Source: Mesoaciditoga sp.
GTDB taxonomy: Bacteria > Thermotogota > Thermotogae > Mesoaciditogales > Mesoaciditogaceae
Direction: 5' to 3'
DNA: 64,000 nt
Assembly: GCA_015491995.1 (NCBI GenBank)
Contig: WGFY01000071.1
Span: 32,277 to 96,276, forward strand
Shown here piece by piece: positions 16,241 to 26,387 of the stretch; the stretch's first letter is position 1; the number at the start of each line of letters is the position of its first letter. A program made the translations under genes and the position numbers. The notes below the pieces were generated by a model. That model searched no databases, was not told the origin of the DNA, and worked only from the letters and a program-made list of their open reading frames with translations.

Positions 16241-18604
16241 TCACACCTTTCTAACCGTTATGCCCTCTTTTGAATCAAGCATATTGACAAGATACATGAA
16301 CGCTTCGTTTATCTCATTATCCGAAAGCGTTTTCTCCATAGAACCGTAAGATATGGTGATCGTGAGGCTGTAAACGGTCTTTGGAATGCTCTTTCCCGTA
16401 TAAAGATCGGAAACTCCAACACTCATAACGTATTGAGAAGACTCTTTTGCCGCCTTTACGATCTCCTCTGCTTTGACCTTGCCTTTTTCTATGAACATGG
16501 ATATGTCTTTGAATGAAAGAGGATATTGAGAATACGCACGATATTTTGCTTTTTTCTCATTTTTGAACGCCGCATTCATGTTCACTTCCGTGAAATAAAC
16601 AGGTAGTTTTACATCAAGAAACTTTAAAATATCTTTTGATATCTCTCCAATTTTTCCGATAGTTTCTCCATCTAAGATGATTTCTCCACTTCTGCCTTCT
16701 TCGAATCCACTTAAACTTTTTTGAGAGAACCCGACATCAACATGCATGGAATCAAAAACATTTTCCAAATCCCCTTTGATGTTAAGCAAAGCCACATTCC
16801 TTTTGTCAGTATAATCTTCAGGGTTCATTCTACCTGTTGATATCATTGCCATCATCTCTCTTTCGCCACTCTTGCTGAATATCCTACCTATTTCGAACAG
16901 TCTTACCGATGATCGTTGATGCTTAACGTTGTAGGCCAAAATGTTTAAAAGCCCAAATACAAGATCCGGCCTCATCATGGACATTTCCGGTGAAAGCGCG
17001 TTTATTATCTTCGGTATTCCATCTGGCTTTTTTGAACCAGAATAAAAGATGTCGACGATTTTAGGATCTACGAATGGATATGTTAACACTTCGTAATAGC
17101 CTAATCCCATCACCATTTTCTTTACTTTGGATTTGAATTCCCACCACGCGTTCTTTTGGGTAAAAATAAACGGTAACGAGTGTGTTTTTGGAAGATTATC
17201 CAAGCCGTAAATTCTTGCAAATTCTTCTATGAGGTCAACGTCTTCCAATATATCCCTTCGGAAAGTTGGCACCGTGACAAGCCAGCCATCATCTTTTTCG
17301 ATCACGTCCATTCCAAGCCTTTCAAATGAATCCACAACTTTTTTCGAATTCGAAGAGTGAGCCGTATAAGAGCTTATCTTCTCTCTTGAAAGAAAAACTT
17401 TTTCTTTTTCAACGCGATTAGGGTAGATATCTGTCGCCCCAATCACATCACCTCCACCAAGTTCTATTATCATTTCAGCAAGCCTACCGGCGACGATCTC
17501 CGTATCATTTGGATCCACACCCCGTTCAAACCTGAAAGACGCATCTGTTGAAATGTTGAGGCTTTTAGAGGCCTTTCTCACCTGTACCGGATCGAAAGTG
17601 GCTATTTCGAGAAGGACCCTTTTTGTCGAATTTGTAACACCACTTTCTTTTCCACCTATAACACCGGCTATGGCAAGTGGGATTTCTCCATCGGTTATGA
17701 GAAGCTCTCCACCACTGAATTCGTATTCCTTGGAGTTCAAGGCAAGCAGTTTCTCCCCTTTTTGTGCGTTTCGTACGATCAATTTCGAAGATGGGATCTT
17801 GTCGTAGTCAAAGGCGTGAATGGGATGACCAAGCTCCATCATCATGTAATTGGTTGCATCTGCGATGTTGTTTATTGATCGAAGGCCAACCGATGCGAGT
17901 CTACGTTTTAACCAAAGTGGAGAATTTTTGACTTTAACGTTGTCCACTCTTACCACCATGTACCTCCAGCACCCATTCGATTCCACGCTCACCTTGAGAT
18001 CAGCGTTTGGTAATTTTATCGAAGGCTGTGGGACTCTGTAATCCTTTCCCTCAACTGCTGCGACCTCTCTGGCCAACCCAACATGAGAAAGGCAATCCGG
18101 TCTGTTTGGTGTTATTTCGAGTTCAAAGGTGATAAGGTCAAGATCCAAGATCTCTTTGATATCTCTGCCAATTTTCACCCTTTCACCGAATTTGAAAACA
18201 TGATCAGAATGTGATTCTAATCCTATCTCTTCAAGAGAAAGCATCATGCCTTCGGTTTCTATACCACGAATCACGGATGGCTTCACTTCCGTTCCATCGA
18301 CTGTTGATGCCTTCAAAGCAGACGCAAATGCCACAAGATCACCAACTTCAATTGACAAGTCGGAAGTAATCGTGATGTACTCTTTTTCCCCCGTGTTAAC
18401 CTTGCATACGTTGAGTTTGTCGGCATTTGAATGTGGCTTCACTTCCACAACCTTTGCCGAAACAACTCCGTAAATTTTCTCAAAAGGTCTTTCTATCTCT
18501 TCAACCTCGCTGCCAGACATCGTCAGCTCATTTGAAAGCTCTTCTATATCATTCGTGGAATCCACGTATTCTCTAAGCCACTGAACATTCAATTTCAAAT
18601 TCAA
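16241..18604 (-). CDS. pheT: phenylalanyl-tRNA synthetase beta subunit
   Basis: A full-length 787-residue PheT. In order: the EMAP/tRNA-binding-like OB domain (KVVEVKPHSNADKLNVCKV, about 50-70), the B3/B4 editing region (VGLREVAA-type segment, then LAIAGVIGGKESGVT), the B5 domain, the catalytic-like core (RRDILEDVDLIEEFARIYG) and the C-terminal ferredoxin-fold anticodon-binding domain (YPLSFKDISMFI). It forms the alpha2-beta2 enzyme with PheS, encoded seven bases upstream. Confidence 0.95.
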   Translation of the reverse strand: MNLKLNVQWLREYVDSTNDIEELSNELTMSGSEVEEIERPFEKIYGVVSAKVVEVKPHSNADKLNVCKVNTGEKEYITITSDLSIEVGDLVAFASALKASTVDGTEVKPSVIRGIETEGMMLSLEEIGLESHSDHVFKFGERVKIGRDIKEILDLDLITFELEITPNRPDCLSHVGLAREVAAVEGKDYRVPQPSIKLPNADLKVSVESNGCWRYMVVRVDNVKVKNSPLWLKRRLASVGLRSINNIADATNYMMMELGHPIHAFDYDKIPSSKLIVRNAQKGEKLLALNSKEYEFSGGELLITDGEIPLAIAGVIGGKESGVTNSTKRVLLEIATFDPVQVRKASKSLNISTDASFRFERGVDPNDTEIVAGRLAEMIIELGGGDVIGATDIYPNRVEKEKVFLSREKISSYTAHSSNSKKVVDSFERLGMDVIEKDDGWLVTVPTFRRDILEDVDLIEEFARIYGLDNLPKTHSLPFIFTQKNAWWEFKSKVKKMVMGLGYYEVLTYPFVDPKIVDIFYSGSKKPDGIPKIINALSPEMSMMRPDLVFGLLNILAYNVKHQRSSVRLFEIGRIFSKSGEREMMAMISTGRMNPEDYTDKRNVALLNIKGDLENVFDSMHVDVGFSQKSLSGFEEGRSGEIILDGETIGKIGEISKDILKFLDVKLPVYFTEVNMNAAFKNEKKAKYRAYSQYPLSFKDISMFIEKGKVKAEEIVKAAKESSQYVMSVGVSDLYTGKSIPKTVYSLTITISYGSMEKTLSDNEINEAFMYLVNMLDSKEGITVRKV

Positions 18605-18611
18605 TCACTCC

Positions 18612-19604
18612 TTAGAAAAGTTTCAAGAAATTGAGAGAATTTCTCGGAAATTCACGTATGTCACCCACGTTGTATTTCAACATTGCAAGTCTTTCTATAC
18701 CCATTCCAAATGCAAAGCCCTGCCATTTGTTAGGATCGAGTCCAACGTTTCTCAAAACCTGTGGGTGCACCATTCCCGAGCCAAGAATTTCAAGCCAGCC
18801 ACTTTTTCCTTGCGGAAATGATATGTCAACTTCAACACTTGGCTCTGTGAACGGGAAATAGTGAGGGCGAAATCTAACCTGCTTATCTTTGCCAAGAAGG
18901 GTTTTTATGACCTTTTCCAGCGTGCCCTTGAGATCCGCAATTGATATGTCCTTGTCTATTGCCAGTCCTTCTATCTGAAAAAAAGCAGGAAGGTGAGAAG
19001 CATCGTAATCTTTTCTGTAAACCCTTCCTGGAGATATGATCCTCAATGGGGGTTTGCGTGCTTCCATCATTCGAATTTGCACGGGTGAAGTATGTGTTCT
19101 CAGCAAACGGTTTTCATCTATGTAAAAAGTGTCATGAAGATCTCTGGCAGGATGCCATTCAGGCGTGTTAAGTGCCTCAAAATTGTAATAAGTATTTTCG
19201 ATCTCTGGGCCTTCTACCACTTCAAAGCCCATGCTGTTAAATATGTTGACACACTCTTCCATAACACGTGTGATCAGGTGAAGCCGACCGAATGATCGCT
19301 TTGCACCAGGAATGCTAAGATCAACCGATTTTTCAAGTGCTTTGTGCTGAGTTTCTTTTTCTCTCAAATCCTTTATCTTCTCAGTTAAAATGGATTCGAT
19401 CTCGTGTTTGACGTTGTTCAAGGCTTCGCCAAATTCCGCACGTTCTTCCTTTGGAAGTTCTCTCATTCTTTTGAATTGTTCTTTGATGAATCCTTTTTTA
19501 CCGAGAATGCTGATTTTCGTGTTATTGAGCTCTTCAAAATTTTTAATGTTTTCCAATTTATCTCTTATGGAATTCATGAGTATATCTCTTATATTTTTCT
19601 CCAT
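18612..19604 (-). CDS. pheS: phenylalanyl-tRNA synthetase alpha subunit
   Basis: The catalytic class II subunit, about 330 residues. An N-terminal coiled-coil arm contacts tRNA; class II motif 2 lies around RTHTSPVQIR and RVYRKDYDASHLPAFFQIEG, and motif 3 is FGMGIERLAML near the C-terminus. ATG 19604 is chosen over an upstream in-frame ATG because GAAGGGG precedes it and the family begins here. It opens the minus-strand operon from an extended -10 promoter. No T-box or leader structure is apparent. Confidence 0.95.
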   Translation of the reverse strand: MEKNIRDILMNSIRDKLENIKNFEELNNTKISILGKKGFIKEQFKRMRELPKEERAEFGEALNNVKHEIESILTEKIKDLREKETQHKALEKSVDLSIPGAKRSFGRLHLITRVMEECVNIFNSMGFEVVEGPEIENTYYNFEALNTPEWHPARDLHDTFYIDENRLLRTHTSPVQIRMMEARKPPLRIISPGRVYRKDYDASHLPAFFQIEGLAIDKDISIADLKGTLEKVIKTLLGKDKQVRFRPHYFPFTEPSVEVDISFPQGKSGWLEILGSGMVHPQVLRNVGLDPNKWQGFAFGMGIERLAMLKYNVGDIREFPRNSLNFLKLF

Positions 19605-19640
19605 CAGAAAAACCCCTTCATTTTTATGGATTTGTTGAAA

Positions 19641-19649
19641 ATTATAGCA
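19641..19649 (-). promoter_or_regulatory. extended -10 promoter for pheST
   Basis: On the minus strand TGC immediately precedes a perfect TATAAT (19646-19641). No strong -35 box is seen. It lies 37 bases upstream of the pheS start. Confidence 0.55.
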
Positions 19650-19792
19650 CTCTATCATGAAAAACTCCACATGTTTTTATAAGGGAAGGCATTTCATCAA
19701 AGGACATTCAACATCATCGAATGTATCTTATCATGATCAATCGTCACTTTTCAAAAAGTTTTCAATCGTTTGTATCTTTTTGATGTACGATG

Positions 19793-19822
19793 TTCGTTTT
19801 CAAATTGAGTAAGTGTTAAAAT
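19793..19822 (+). promoter_or_regulatory. promoter for the dnaE operon
   Basis: TTCGTT (19793-19798), 18 bases, then TAAAAT (19817-19822) preceded by TGT. It is the best plus-strand candidate ahead of dnaE in the divergent gap. The rest of this 270-base gap shows no gene. Confidence 0.4.
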
Positions 19823-19891
19823 AGGGAATGTAAAGCGCTTTTTATTCCGAAATTCGGGAAATATACCGCGTGTTTTATGGGAGATGCTGAA

Positions 19892-22800
19892 ATGGATTTT
19901 GTCCATCTTCATTTGCACACAGAGTACAGTTTAACGGATTCCGTTTTGAGAATAGATCCTTTGATGGACGCCGTTAAAAAAATGAATATGAGTGCTGTGG
20001 CCATCACAGATCATGGTACTCTTGGTGGTGTTGAAAAGTTCCACTCTGCAGCTTTAAAGAGGGGAATAAAGCCTGTTGTTGGTTGTGAAGTCTACATGGT
20101 TGGAAATGGGAGAAAACGCCATCATCTCACTGTAATCGCAAAGAGCAAAAAAGGATATTTCTCACTCGTTAAGGCCATGAATTCCCTTTCAAAAGAAGGG
20201 AAAAGGGGTTTTGATGATGAAGATATCTTTTCTCTTGAAGATGTTATCGTTTTATCAGGGTGCATAGGTGGAAAGATCCCTTCGGCGATCTTGAACGATG
20301 ATTTCAAAAAAGCAAAATCCCTCATAGAATCTTATCAATCCCGCTTTAAGGACGATTTTTATTTAGAACTTATGAACACGGCTCTCCCTCAGCAAAAACG
20401 CTTAAATGGTGTTCTCCTTGAAATGGCAGAAGAATATGGAGTAAAGGTCGTTGCGACAAACGATGTGCATTTTTTGAAACGTGAGGATGCCAAAGCACAC
20501 AGTTTGTTTGTATCCATTGGGCGTAACATGCATTGGAACGGAGATTTTCTTTATGGAAGCGATGAGTATTATCTCAAATCTGCACAGGAAATGGGCAAGC
20601 TCTTTGGAGATGTTAAAGGTGCTTTGGAAAACACGACTGAAATTGCTCGGAAATGTGAAGAGTACGATCTAAGCCCAAATTTTGAATTGCCAATTTTATC
20701 TGAGAATGGCGATTGCAAGAGTTTGAAAAAAGAGATCGGTTTTGGCACCTTAAAGGATCTAAGACTTAAAAGGGCGGAAGATGAGCTGAAAGTTATAGAA
20801 TCTCAAAAATTTTGCAGGTATTTCCTGATCGTTTCCAACATCGTGAAAACGGCAGAAAAATTGAACGTCTTAGTTGGTCCTGGAAGAGGCTCGGCAGTTT
20901 CGTCACTAATTGCATATTTACTTGACATTACAACTGTGGATCCTTTGAAATACGATCTTCTTTTTGAAAGATTCCTGAACAAATCGAGAAAAGGTGATCC
21001 AGACATAGATTTAGACGTAGAAGACGCTAAAAGGGGAGAACTTATATCTGAAATTGTGAAAAAATATGGAGAGGATGAAGTGGTTCAGGTTGGAGCTTAT
21101 GGTACTCTTGGTACCAGGGCCGTGATTCGAGCCGTTGGAAAGGCCTTGGAACTTGGTGATCGAATAATTAACGATTTGGTTTGGAGAGTCTCTGGATATT
21201 CATCTATAAAAGAGGCTTTGAAAAAAAACCCATCTCTTGTCAAAGTCGCAAAAGATCCATCCATTGGAGAAGTTTTAGGTTACTCTGAATTTTTGGAAGG
21301 TTTGGCACATCACAAAACGATACACGCCGCAGGCATTATATTATCTGAGACACCGATAAGAGACAGGCTCCCTTTGATTTTAAACGATGGGACGTGGGTA
21401 ACGGAATTTGATATGAACTCTCTCGCACGTTTGGGAGTTGTAAAAATAGATATTTTGGGCTTGAAAACGTTGACAAACATAAAAGATACCTTTGGTAAAG
21501 GCGCAGACAGAAAAAAAATAAGTTCCTTATCGATCGAAGATCCGAGAATTTATGAACTTCTAAAATACGGGAATACACTTGGTGTTTTTCAATTGGAAAG
21601 CCCTTCAGCCACATCTTTGACAAAAAAAATGGCTCCAGAGCGTTTCGAGGATTTGATCGCTTTACTGAGTTTGAACAGACCAGGACCCATGTATTCTGGA
21701 ATGGCTGATGAGTATATAAAAAGGAGACATGGACTTTCATCGGGCAAGGACGAGCTTGGACTTGATGAACTTCTTAAAGATACCTATGGAATGATAGTTT
21801 ATCAAGAACAAATTATGAAGATAGCGAGTGAAGTAGCTCAATTCACACCTTCGAAAGCCGATATGTTTAGAAAAGCGGTATCTAAAAAGAAAACGGACAT
21901 AATGGATGAACTTAAAGACGAATTCATAGAAGGGTGCGTTGATCATGGATATGGGCGTTCAAAAGCCAAGAAGCTTTTCGATCTTATAAACTCATTTGCG
22001 TCTTACGGATTTAACAAATCTCATAGCGTTGCTTATGCACACATAAGCGCATGGACGGCTTATCTAAAAGCGGTCAAGCCGGCTCAATATCTCGCGTCTT
22101 TAATGAATTCGCACATTTCCAATATGGCAAAACTTTCTATTTACGCGGGTGAAGCTAAAAGACTTGGCGTTGAGATTTTACCTCCAGATGTTAATGAATC
22201 CAGTGCACTGTTCAAAGCCGATTTAAGAACGATACGAACCGGGTTGGTAGCGATTAAGAATGTGGGTATTAATTTTGGAGAAAGTGTTGAGAAAGATAGG
22301 AAAAAAGGCAAATACGAAAGCGTTCAAGATTTTCTTGTCCGTTTGAAAAACACGCGTCCAAGTAAAAGGAGCATGGAAGCTCTGATACTCAGTGGCGCTT
22401 TTGATTCCATATGTTCAAACAGGAGATACATGATAGAAAATCTCGATCTTATATGGGATATGGCAGAGGGTGGTTTAAAGGCTCTTCAACAGCAACTTTT
22501 TGGTGGGACAAAGAAGTCAACTCTTCCATCGGTAGAAGGGTATCCGGATTATGAAATGACTGAAAAGATTCGACTTCAAAGGCAATATTTTAACCTTGTC
22601 ACTTTAGAATTGGGTGATAAAGGGTTCTCCATAGTCATGAGAAACGGGAAGGGAAAAGTGGTGTTTTACATCTTCGAAAACGGAAAAAACATCATGGCAA
22701 CCGATGGAGAAATCGAAATGGAGATATCACTTCCATTTCCCTTGGCAGAAAGTGGACCATTTGAAGGAGAATTTACTTACAAAGATGGTAAGATCACCCT

Positions 22801-22972
22801 TGACAAATTGCTGAAAACACCGGATTCTACTTTCGTGTATGTGGAAAATTCTGACGCTATAGAAAAGATCATGTCAGATTTGATTGATGCCAAAGGCGAG
22901 AAAGTAATTCTAAAGCTAAAAGGGATCTCTATGATAATAGAAGATAAGACATTAAAAGAGGAGGCGCGCTAA
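19892..22972 (+). CDS. dnaE: DNA polymerase III alpha subunit, DnaE type
   Basis: Replicative polymerase of about 1026 residues. The N-terminal PHP domain begins [14 protein letters not shown] with DHGTLGG close behind; the palm has [16 protein letters not shown] and PDIDLDVED with catalytic D371 and D373; fingers and helix-hairpin-helix parts follow ([19 protein letters not shown]). It ends without an obvious OB/tau-binding extension, shorter than E. coli DnaE. ATG 19892 is preferred to ATG 19877 because GGGAG lies 8 bases ahead and the PHP motif then starts at residue 2. It leads a 13.5-kb unbroken gene row. Confidence 0.95.
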   Translation: MDFVHLHLHTEYSLTDSVLRIDPLMDAVKKMNMSAVAITDHGTLGGVEKFHSAALKRGIKPVVGCEVYMVGNGRKRHHLTVIAKSKKGYFSLVKAMNSLSKEGKRGFDDEDIFSLEDVIVLSGCIGGKIPSAILNDDFKKAKSLIESYQSRFKDDFYLELMNTALPQQKRLNGVLLEMAEEYGVKVVATNDVHFLKREDAKAHSLFVSIGRNMHWNGDFLYGSDEYYLKSAQEMGKLFGDVKGALENTTEIARKCEEYDLSPNFELPILSENGDCKSLKKEIGFGTLKDLRLKRAEDELKVIESQKFCRYFLIVSNIVKTAEKLNVLVGPGRGSAVSSLIAYLLDITTVDPLKYDLLFERFLNKSRKGDPDIDLDVEDAKRGELISEIVKKYGEDEVVQVGAYGTLGTRAVIRAVGKALELGDRIINDLVWRVSGYSSIKEALKKNPSLVKVAKDPSIGEVLGYSEFLEGLAHHKTIHAAGIILSETPIRDRLPLILNDGTWVTEFDMNSLARLGVVKIDILGLKTLTNIKDTFGKGADRKKISSLSIEDPRIYELLKYGNTLGVFQLESPSATSLTKKMAPERFEDLIALLSLNRPGPMYSGMADEYIKRRHGLSSGKDELGLDELLKDTYGMIVYQEQIMKIASEVAQFTPSKADMFRKAVSKKKTDIMDELKDEFIEGCVDHGYGRSKAKKLFDLINSFASYGFNKSHSVAYAHISAWTAYLKAVKPAQYLASLMNSHISNMAKLSIYAGEAKRLGVEILPPDVNESSALFKADLRTIRTGLVAIKNVGINFGESVEKDRKKGKYESVQDFLVRLKNTRPSKRSMEALILSGAFDSICSNRRYMIENLDLIWDMAEGGLKALQQQLFGGTKKSTLPSVEGYPDYEMTEKIRLQRQYFNLVTLELGDKGFSIVMRNGKGKVVFYIFENGKNIMATDGEIEMEISLPFPLAESGPFEGEFTYKDGKITLDKLLKTPDSTFVYVENSDAIEKIMSDLIDAKGEKVILKLKGISMIIEDKTLKEEAR

Positions 22973-22974
22973 CT

Positions 22975-24627
22975 GTGAGCGATGAAGAGTTAAGAAAAAA
23001 GTACGATGTCTGGGATGAAAAAACAAATGAGATGTTGAAGAAATTTCCAGAACGTGGGAATTTTAGAACGACGTGGGAGGAAGATATAAAAAGGCTTTAC
23101 ACTCCACTTGAATTGGGAGATTATTTTGAGATAGGTTTTCCTGGGAAATATCCTTACACGCGTGGCGTTCAAAATACCATGTACAGGGGGAAATTATGGA
23201 CCATGCGGCAGTATGCTGGTTTTGGCACTGCCGAAGAATCCAACAAAAGGTATAAATATCTTCTTGAGCAAGGGCAAAGTGGCCTTTCGGTGGCTTTTGA
23301 TCTTCCAACTCAGATAGGATACGACTCGGACGATGCGCATTCACTTGGTGAAGTCGGAAAAGTCGGTGTCGCCATAGATTCGTTGGCAGATATGGAAACC
23401 CTTTTTGAAGGTATCCCGCTTGGGAAAGTTAGCACATCCATGACCATAAACTCAACAGCTGCGATACTTTTAGCCATGTATTTGAACGTTGGCGAGAAAC
23501 AAGGGGCAAATAGAGACAAACTGCGTGGGACGATTCAAAACGATGTGTTGAAGGAATACATAGCACGCGGGACATACATTTTTCCACCTCAGCCCTCTAT
23601 GAGGGTGATAACCAACATATTTGAATTTTGCTCTAAAGAAATGCCGCTTTGGAATACGATAAGCATAAGTGGTTATCATATAAGGGAAGCTGGCGCGGAT
23701 GCTGTCCAAGAAGTGGCGTTCACACTTGCGGATGGGATAGAATACGTCAGAGCAGCTGTAAAAGCTGGACTTGATCCGAATGTCTTTGGAAAAAGATTAT
23801 CCTTTTTCTTTGCAGCGCATAACGATTTCCTTGAGGAAATAGCCAAGTTCCGTGCCGCTCGGAGAATGTGGGCGAAGTTAATGAAAGAGAAGTTCAACGT
23901 TACAAATCCATCCGCCATGAAACTTAAATTTCACACTCAAACATCCGGTTCAACTTTAACAGCGCAGCAACCTGAAAACAACATAGTACGTGTTACGCTT
24001 CAAGCGTTAGCGGCAGTTTTAGGCGGTACACAATCACTTCATACGAATTCGAGAGATGAAGCACTTGCCCTTCCCACAGAAGAATCCGTCAAGATAGCGT
24101 TGAAAACACAGCAGATAATAGCGTATGAATCCGGCGTGGCAAAAACAGTTGACCCGTTGGCAGGTTCCTACTACATAGAGAGCCTTACAGATTCGATAGA
24201 AAAACACGCATTTGAGTACATAGACAAGATAGAAGAATTAGGTGGAATGGTAAATGCAATAGAATCAGGATACGTTCAGCAGGAGATCAGCAATAGATCT
24301 TACGAATATCAGAAAAAAATCGAATCTGGCGAACAAATTGTCGTGGGAGTTAACAAATTTACGGTTGAAGAAACATCCTCAAAACGTTTGCTTAAGGTTA
24401 ATGATGAAATTGAAAAAGGACAAATAGGCAGATTACGTGCTTTGAAGAGGGAACGCGATAACAAAAAGGTTGCAAAGAGTTTAAGCGTTCTCGAAAATGT
24501 GGCGAGAACGGATGACAACCTCATGCATCCAATAATAGATGCTGTAAGAGTTTACGCAACTGTTGGCGAAATTTCCAACGTTTTGAGAAAAGTTTTTGGT
24601 GAATACAAGGAATCAATTACGATATGA
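22975..24627 (+). CDS. mcmA1: methylmalonyl-CoA mutase, large catalytic subunit
   Basis: The TIM-barrel subunit of a split B12-dependent mutase that interconverts succinyl-CoA and methylmalonyl-CoA. 550 residues, lacking the cobalamin domain that the next gene supplies. Y80 in MRQYAGFG and R198 in [10 protein letters not shown] correspond to the Tyr and Arg that select methylmalonyl-CoA over isobutyryl-CoA, and H235 in [10 protein letters not shown] is the expected active-site His. GTG start with GAGGAGGCG upstream, two bases after dnaE. Confidence 0.95.
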   Translation: MSDEELRKKYDVWDEKTNEMLKKFPERGNFRTTWEEDIKRLYTPLELGDYFEIGFPGKYPYTRGVQNTMYRGKLWTMRQYAGFGTAEESNKRYKYLLEQGQSGLSVAFDLPTQIGYDSDDAHSLGEVGKVGVAIDSLADMETLFEGIPLGKVSTSMTINSTAAILLAMYLNVGEKQGANRDKLRGTIQNDVLKEYIARGTYIFPPQPSMRVITNIFEFCSKEMPLWNTISISGYHIREAGADAVQEVAFTLADGIEYVRAAVKAGLDPNVFGKRLSFFFAAHNDFLEEIAKFRAARRMWAKLMKEKFNVTNPSAMKLKFHTQTSGSTLTAQQPENNIVRVTLQALAAVLGGTQSLHTNSRDEALALPTEESVKIALKTQQIIAYESGVAKTVDPLAGSYYIESLTDSIEKHAFEYIDKIEELGGMVNAIESGYVQQEISNRSYEYQKKIESGEQIVVGVNKFTVEETSSKRLLKVNDEIEKGQIGRLRALKRERDNKKVAKSLSVLENVARTDDNLMHPIIDAVRVYATVGEISNVLRKVFGEYKESITI

Positions 24628-24649
24628 AAGGTATGTGGAGGCGAAAATC

Positions 24650-25042
24650 ATGATAAAAGTTATGATAGCAAAACCTGGTCTTGATGGACATGATAGAGGC
24701 GCCAAAGTTGTGGCCAGAACGTTAAGAGATGCTGGAATGGAAGTCATATACACTGGTATAAGGCAAACGCCCGAACAAATCGTTCAATCTGCCATAGATG
24801 AAGATGTGGACATCTTGGGCATATCCATACTTTCTGGTGCTCACATGAAATTGGTTCCCAAAATACTCGAACTTTTAAGAGAAAAAAAGGCGAGTGTACC
24901 AGTCTTCGTGGGTGGTATAATTCCTGATGAAGATGTGGATAAATTGAAAGAAATGGGTGTGATTGAAGTCTATGGCCCAGGAACTTCAACATCTGAAATT
25001 TCTGAGCAGGTGAAGAGCTTTGTCGAACATTCAGACACATGA
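24650..25042 (+). CDS. mcmA2: methylmalonyl-CoA mutase, cobalamin-binding subunit
   Basis: A 130-residue B12 domain with the base-off/His-on signature LDGHDRG (D12, H14, G17), a Ser in [10 protein letters not shown] and the nucleotide-tail loops VGGIIP and YGPGT. It completes the mutase with the large subunit just upstream. ATG 24650 follows GTGGAGGCG at good spacing; longer in-frame starts would overlap the upstream gene without a binding site. Confidence 0.95.
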   Translation: MIKVMIAKPGLDGHDRGAKVVARTLRDAGMEVIYTGIRQTPEQIVQSAIDEDVDILGISILSGAHMKLVPKILELLREKKASVPVFVGGIIPDEDVDKLKEMGVIEVYGPGTSTSEISEQVKSFVEHSDT

Positions 25043-25943
25043 ATATGAATTGTTGAAAGGAATGGAAAAGCGCGAGAGGCGCATTCTGGCCAAAGTTTTA
25101 TCCTTGTGTGAAAGCGATCCGGGCAAAGCCAACATTCTACTTGGAAAGCTTCCGAAATCAACGGCTCACATAGTTGGAATGACCGGAAGCCCTGGCATAG
25201 GAAAATCCACCCTCGTGAATGCCATTCTTAACGAGATGCCGGAAAGAAGAGTTGCAGCAATAGCGGTGGATCCGTCAAGCCCTTTTACAGGTGGAGCTCT
25301 GCTGGGAGATCGTGTTAGAATGCAATCACATGCCACATCCGAAAATATTTTTATAAGGAGCTTTGCCAGTAGAGGATCACTTGGCGGACTTTCACCATCG
25401 ATCTATGAAGCTTGCAACGCTTTTGAGTCCTTTGGAATGAACTACGTGATCGTTGAAACGGTTGGCGTTGGGCAATCAGAAGTCGATATAGTCAATGTGG
25501 CAGATACCGTTGTCGTAGCTCTGTCTCCAGACAACGGTGACGAAATTCAAATGATGAAAGCTGGTTTGATGGAAATCGCAGACATGTTCGTGATAAACAA
25601 ATTCGACAATCCAAAGTCACAGATATTACTTTCAAGACTTCGCGCCGCTATGGCAATGGGAAGAAAGGAAATTCCCATTTATCTTACTAACGCTTTAACG
25701 GGTGAAGGGGTAAGTGATTTGGTGAAGGCGTTAAACGAAAGATTTCTCACCATATCTTCAAATGGTGTTTTGAAAAAAAGAAGAAAAAATAGATTGATTC
25801 ATCACGCTCAATCCACGTTGAAAAGGGAATTGGATTTTTTGATCGAAAAAATAGATTTAGAAGAAGAAGGAATCGATCTTGATGGATTGAGGAGAAAACT
25901 CATTCACGCTTTATGCTGGAATCATTCTGAAAGTCGAAAATAA
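25020..25943 (+). CDS. meaB: MeaB/ArgK-type G3E GTPase, mutase chaperone
   Basis: A 307-residue P-loop GTPase that gates cofactor delivery to methylmalonyl-CoA mutase and protects it from inactivation. Walker [10 protein letters not shown] (56-64), [29 protein letters not shown] and the base-specificity motif NKFD are all present, as is the C-terminal dimerisation helix region. TTG 25020 overlaps the mutase gene by 23 bases with AGGTGA upstream; ATG 25062 is an alternative. Position next to the mutase fits the role. Confidence 0.92.
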   Translation: MSNIQTHEYELLKGMEKRERRILAKVLSLCESDPGKANILLGKLPKSTAHIVGMTGSPGIGKSTLVNAILNEMPERRVAAIAVDPSSPFTGGALLGDRVRMQSHATSENIFIRSFASRGSLGGLSPSIYEACNAFESFGMNYVIVETVGVGQSEVDIVNVADTVVVALSPDNGDEIQMMKAGLMEIADMFVINKFDNPKSQILLSRLRAAMAMGRKEIPIYLTNALTGEGVSDLVKALNERFLTISSNGVLKKRRKNRLIHHAQSTLKRELDFLIEKIDLEEEGIDLDGLRRKLIHALCWNHSESRK

Positions 25944-25984
25944 AAAGTTGAAAGGATGGTGAATTCACCTTTTGGTGATTGATT

Positions 25985-26386
25985 GTGAAAACTCTGAAAA
26001 TAGACCATATCGGTGTTGCTGTGAAGTCCGCCGAGGAGGCTTCTAAAATGTTTTCAACCGTTTTAAAGCTTGAAACGGAAGAAGAACTTTTAGAAGATCG
26101 AAAGTTAAAAATTGTGATGGTGAAGATCGGTGAATCACGTGTAGAACTCGTAGAAGATCTCAATCCAGACGGTACCGTTTCCAAATTCATCGAAAAACGT
26201 GGGGAAGGCCTTCATCATATGGCATTTGAAGTTGATGATGTGAACAAAGCGGTTGAAGAGATGAAGAAAAACGGTTACAGGGTGCTTTCTGAACCAAAAC
26301 TTGGAGCAGGTGGCATGCTCGTGGCATTCGTTCATCCAAAGGACACTCACGGCATTTTGTTAGAACTCGTTGAAAGGAGGAAGTGA
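25985..26386 (+). CDS. mce: methylmalonyl-CoA epimerase
   Basis: A VOC-fold metalloenzyme of 134 residues that interconverts the R and S forms of methylmalonyl-CoA. Metal ligands are H8 in IDHIGVAV, a His in GLHHMAFEVDDV and a terminal Glu in GILLELVE. GTG 25985 is chosen because GGTGAT, a near-perfect anti-SD complement, lies 5-6 bases before it. A 12-bp palindrome GGTGAATTCACC (25958-25969) and a CACC-TTTT-GGTG hairpin overlap this binding site and could modulate translation. Confidence 0.92.
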   Translation: MKTLKIDHIGVAVKSAEEASKMFSTVLKLETEEELLEDRKLKIVMVKIGESRVELVEDLNPDGTVSKFIEKRGEGLHHMAFEVDDVNKAVEEMKKNGYRVLSEPKLGAGGMLVAFVHPKDTHGILLELVERRK

Positions 26387-26387
26387 A

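Noticed and set aside
25958..25969. GGTGAATTCACC palindrome as a regulator-binding site
   Set aside because: It lies inside an operon next to the epimerase ribosome binding site, far from any promoter; translation-level effects are more plausible.
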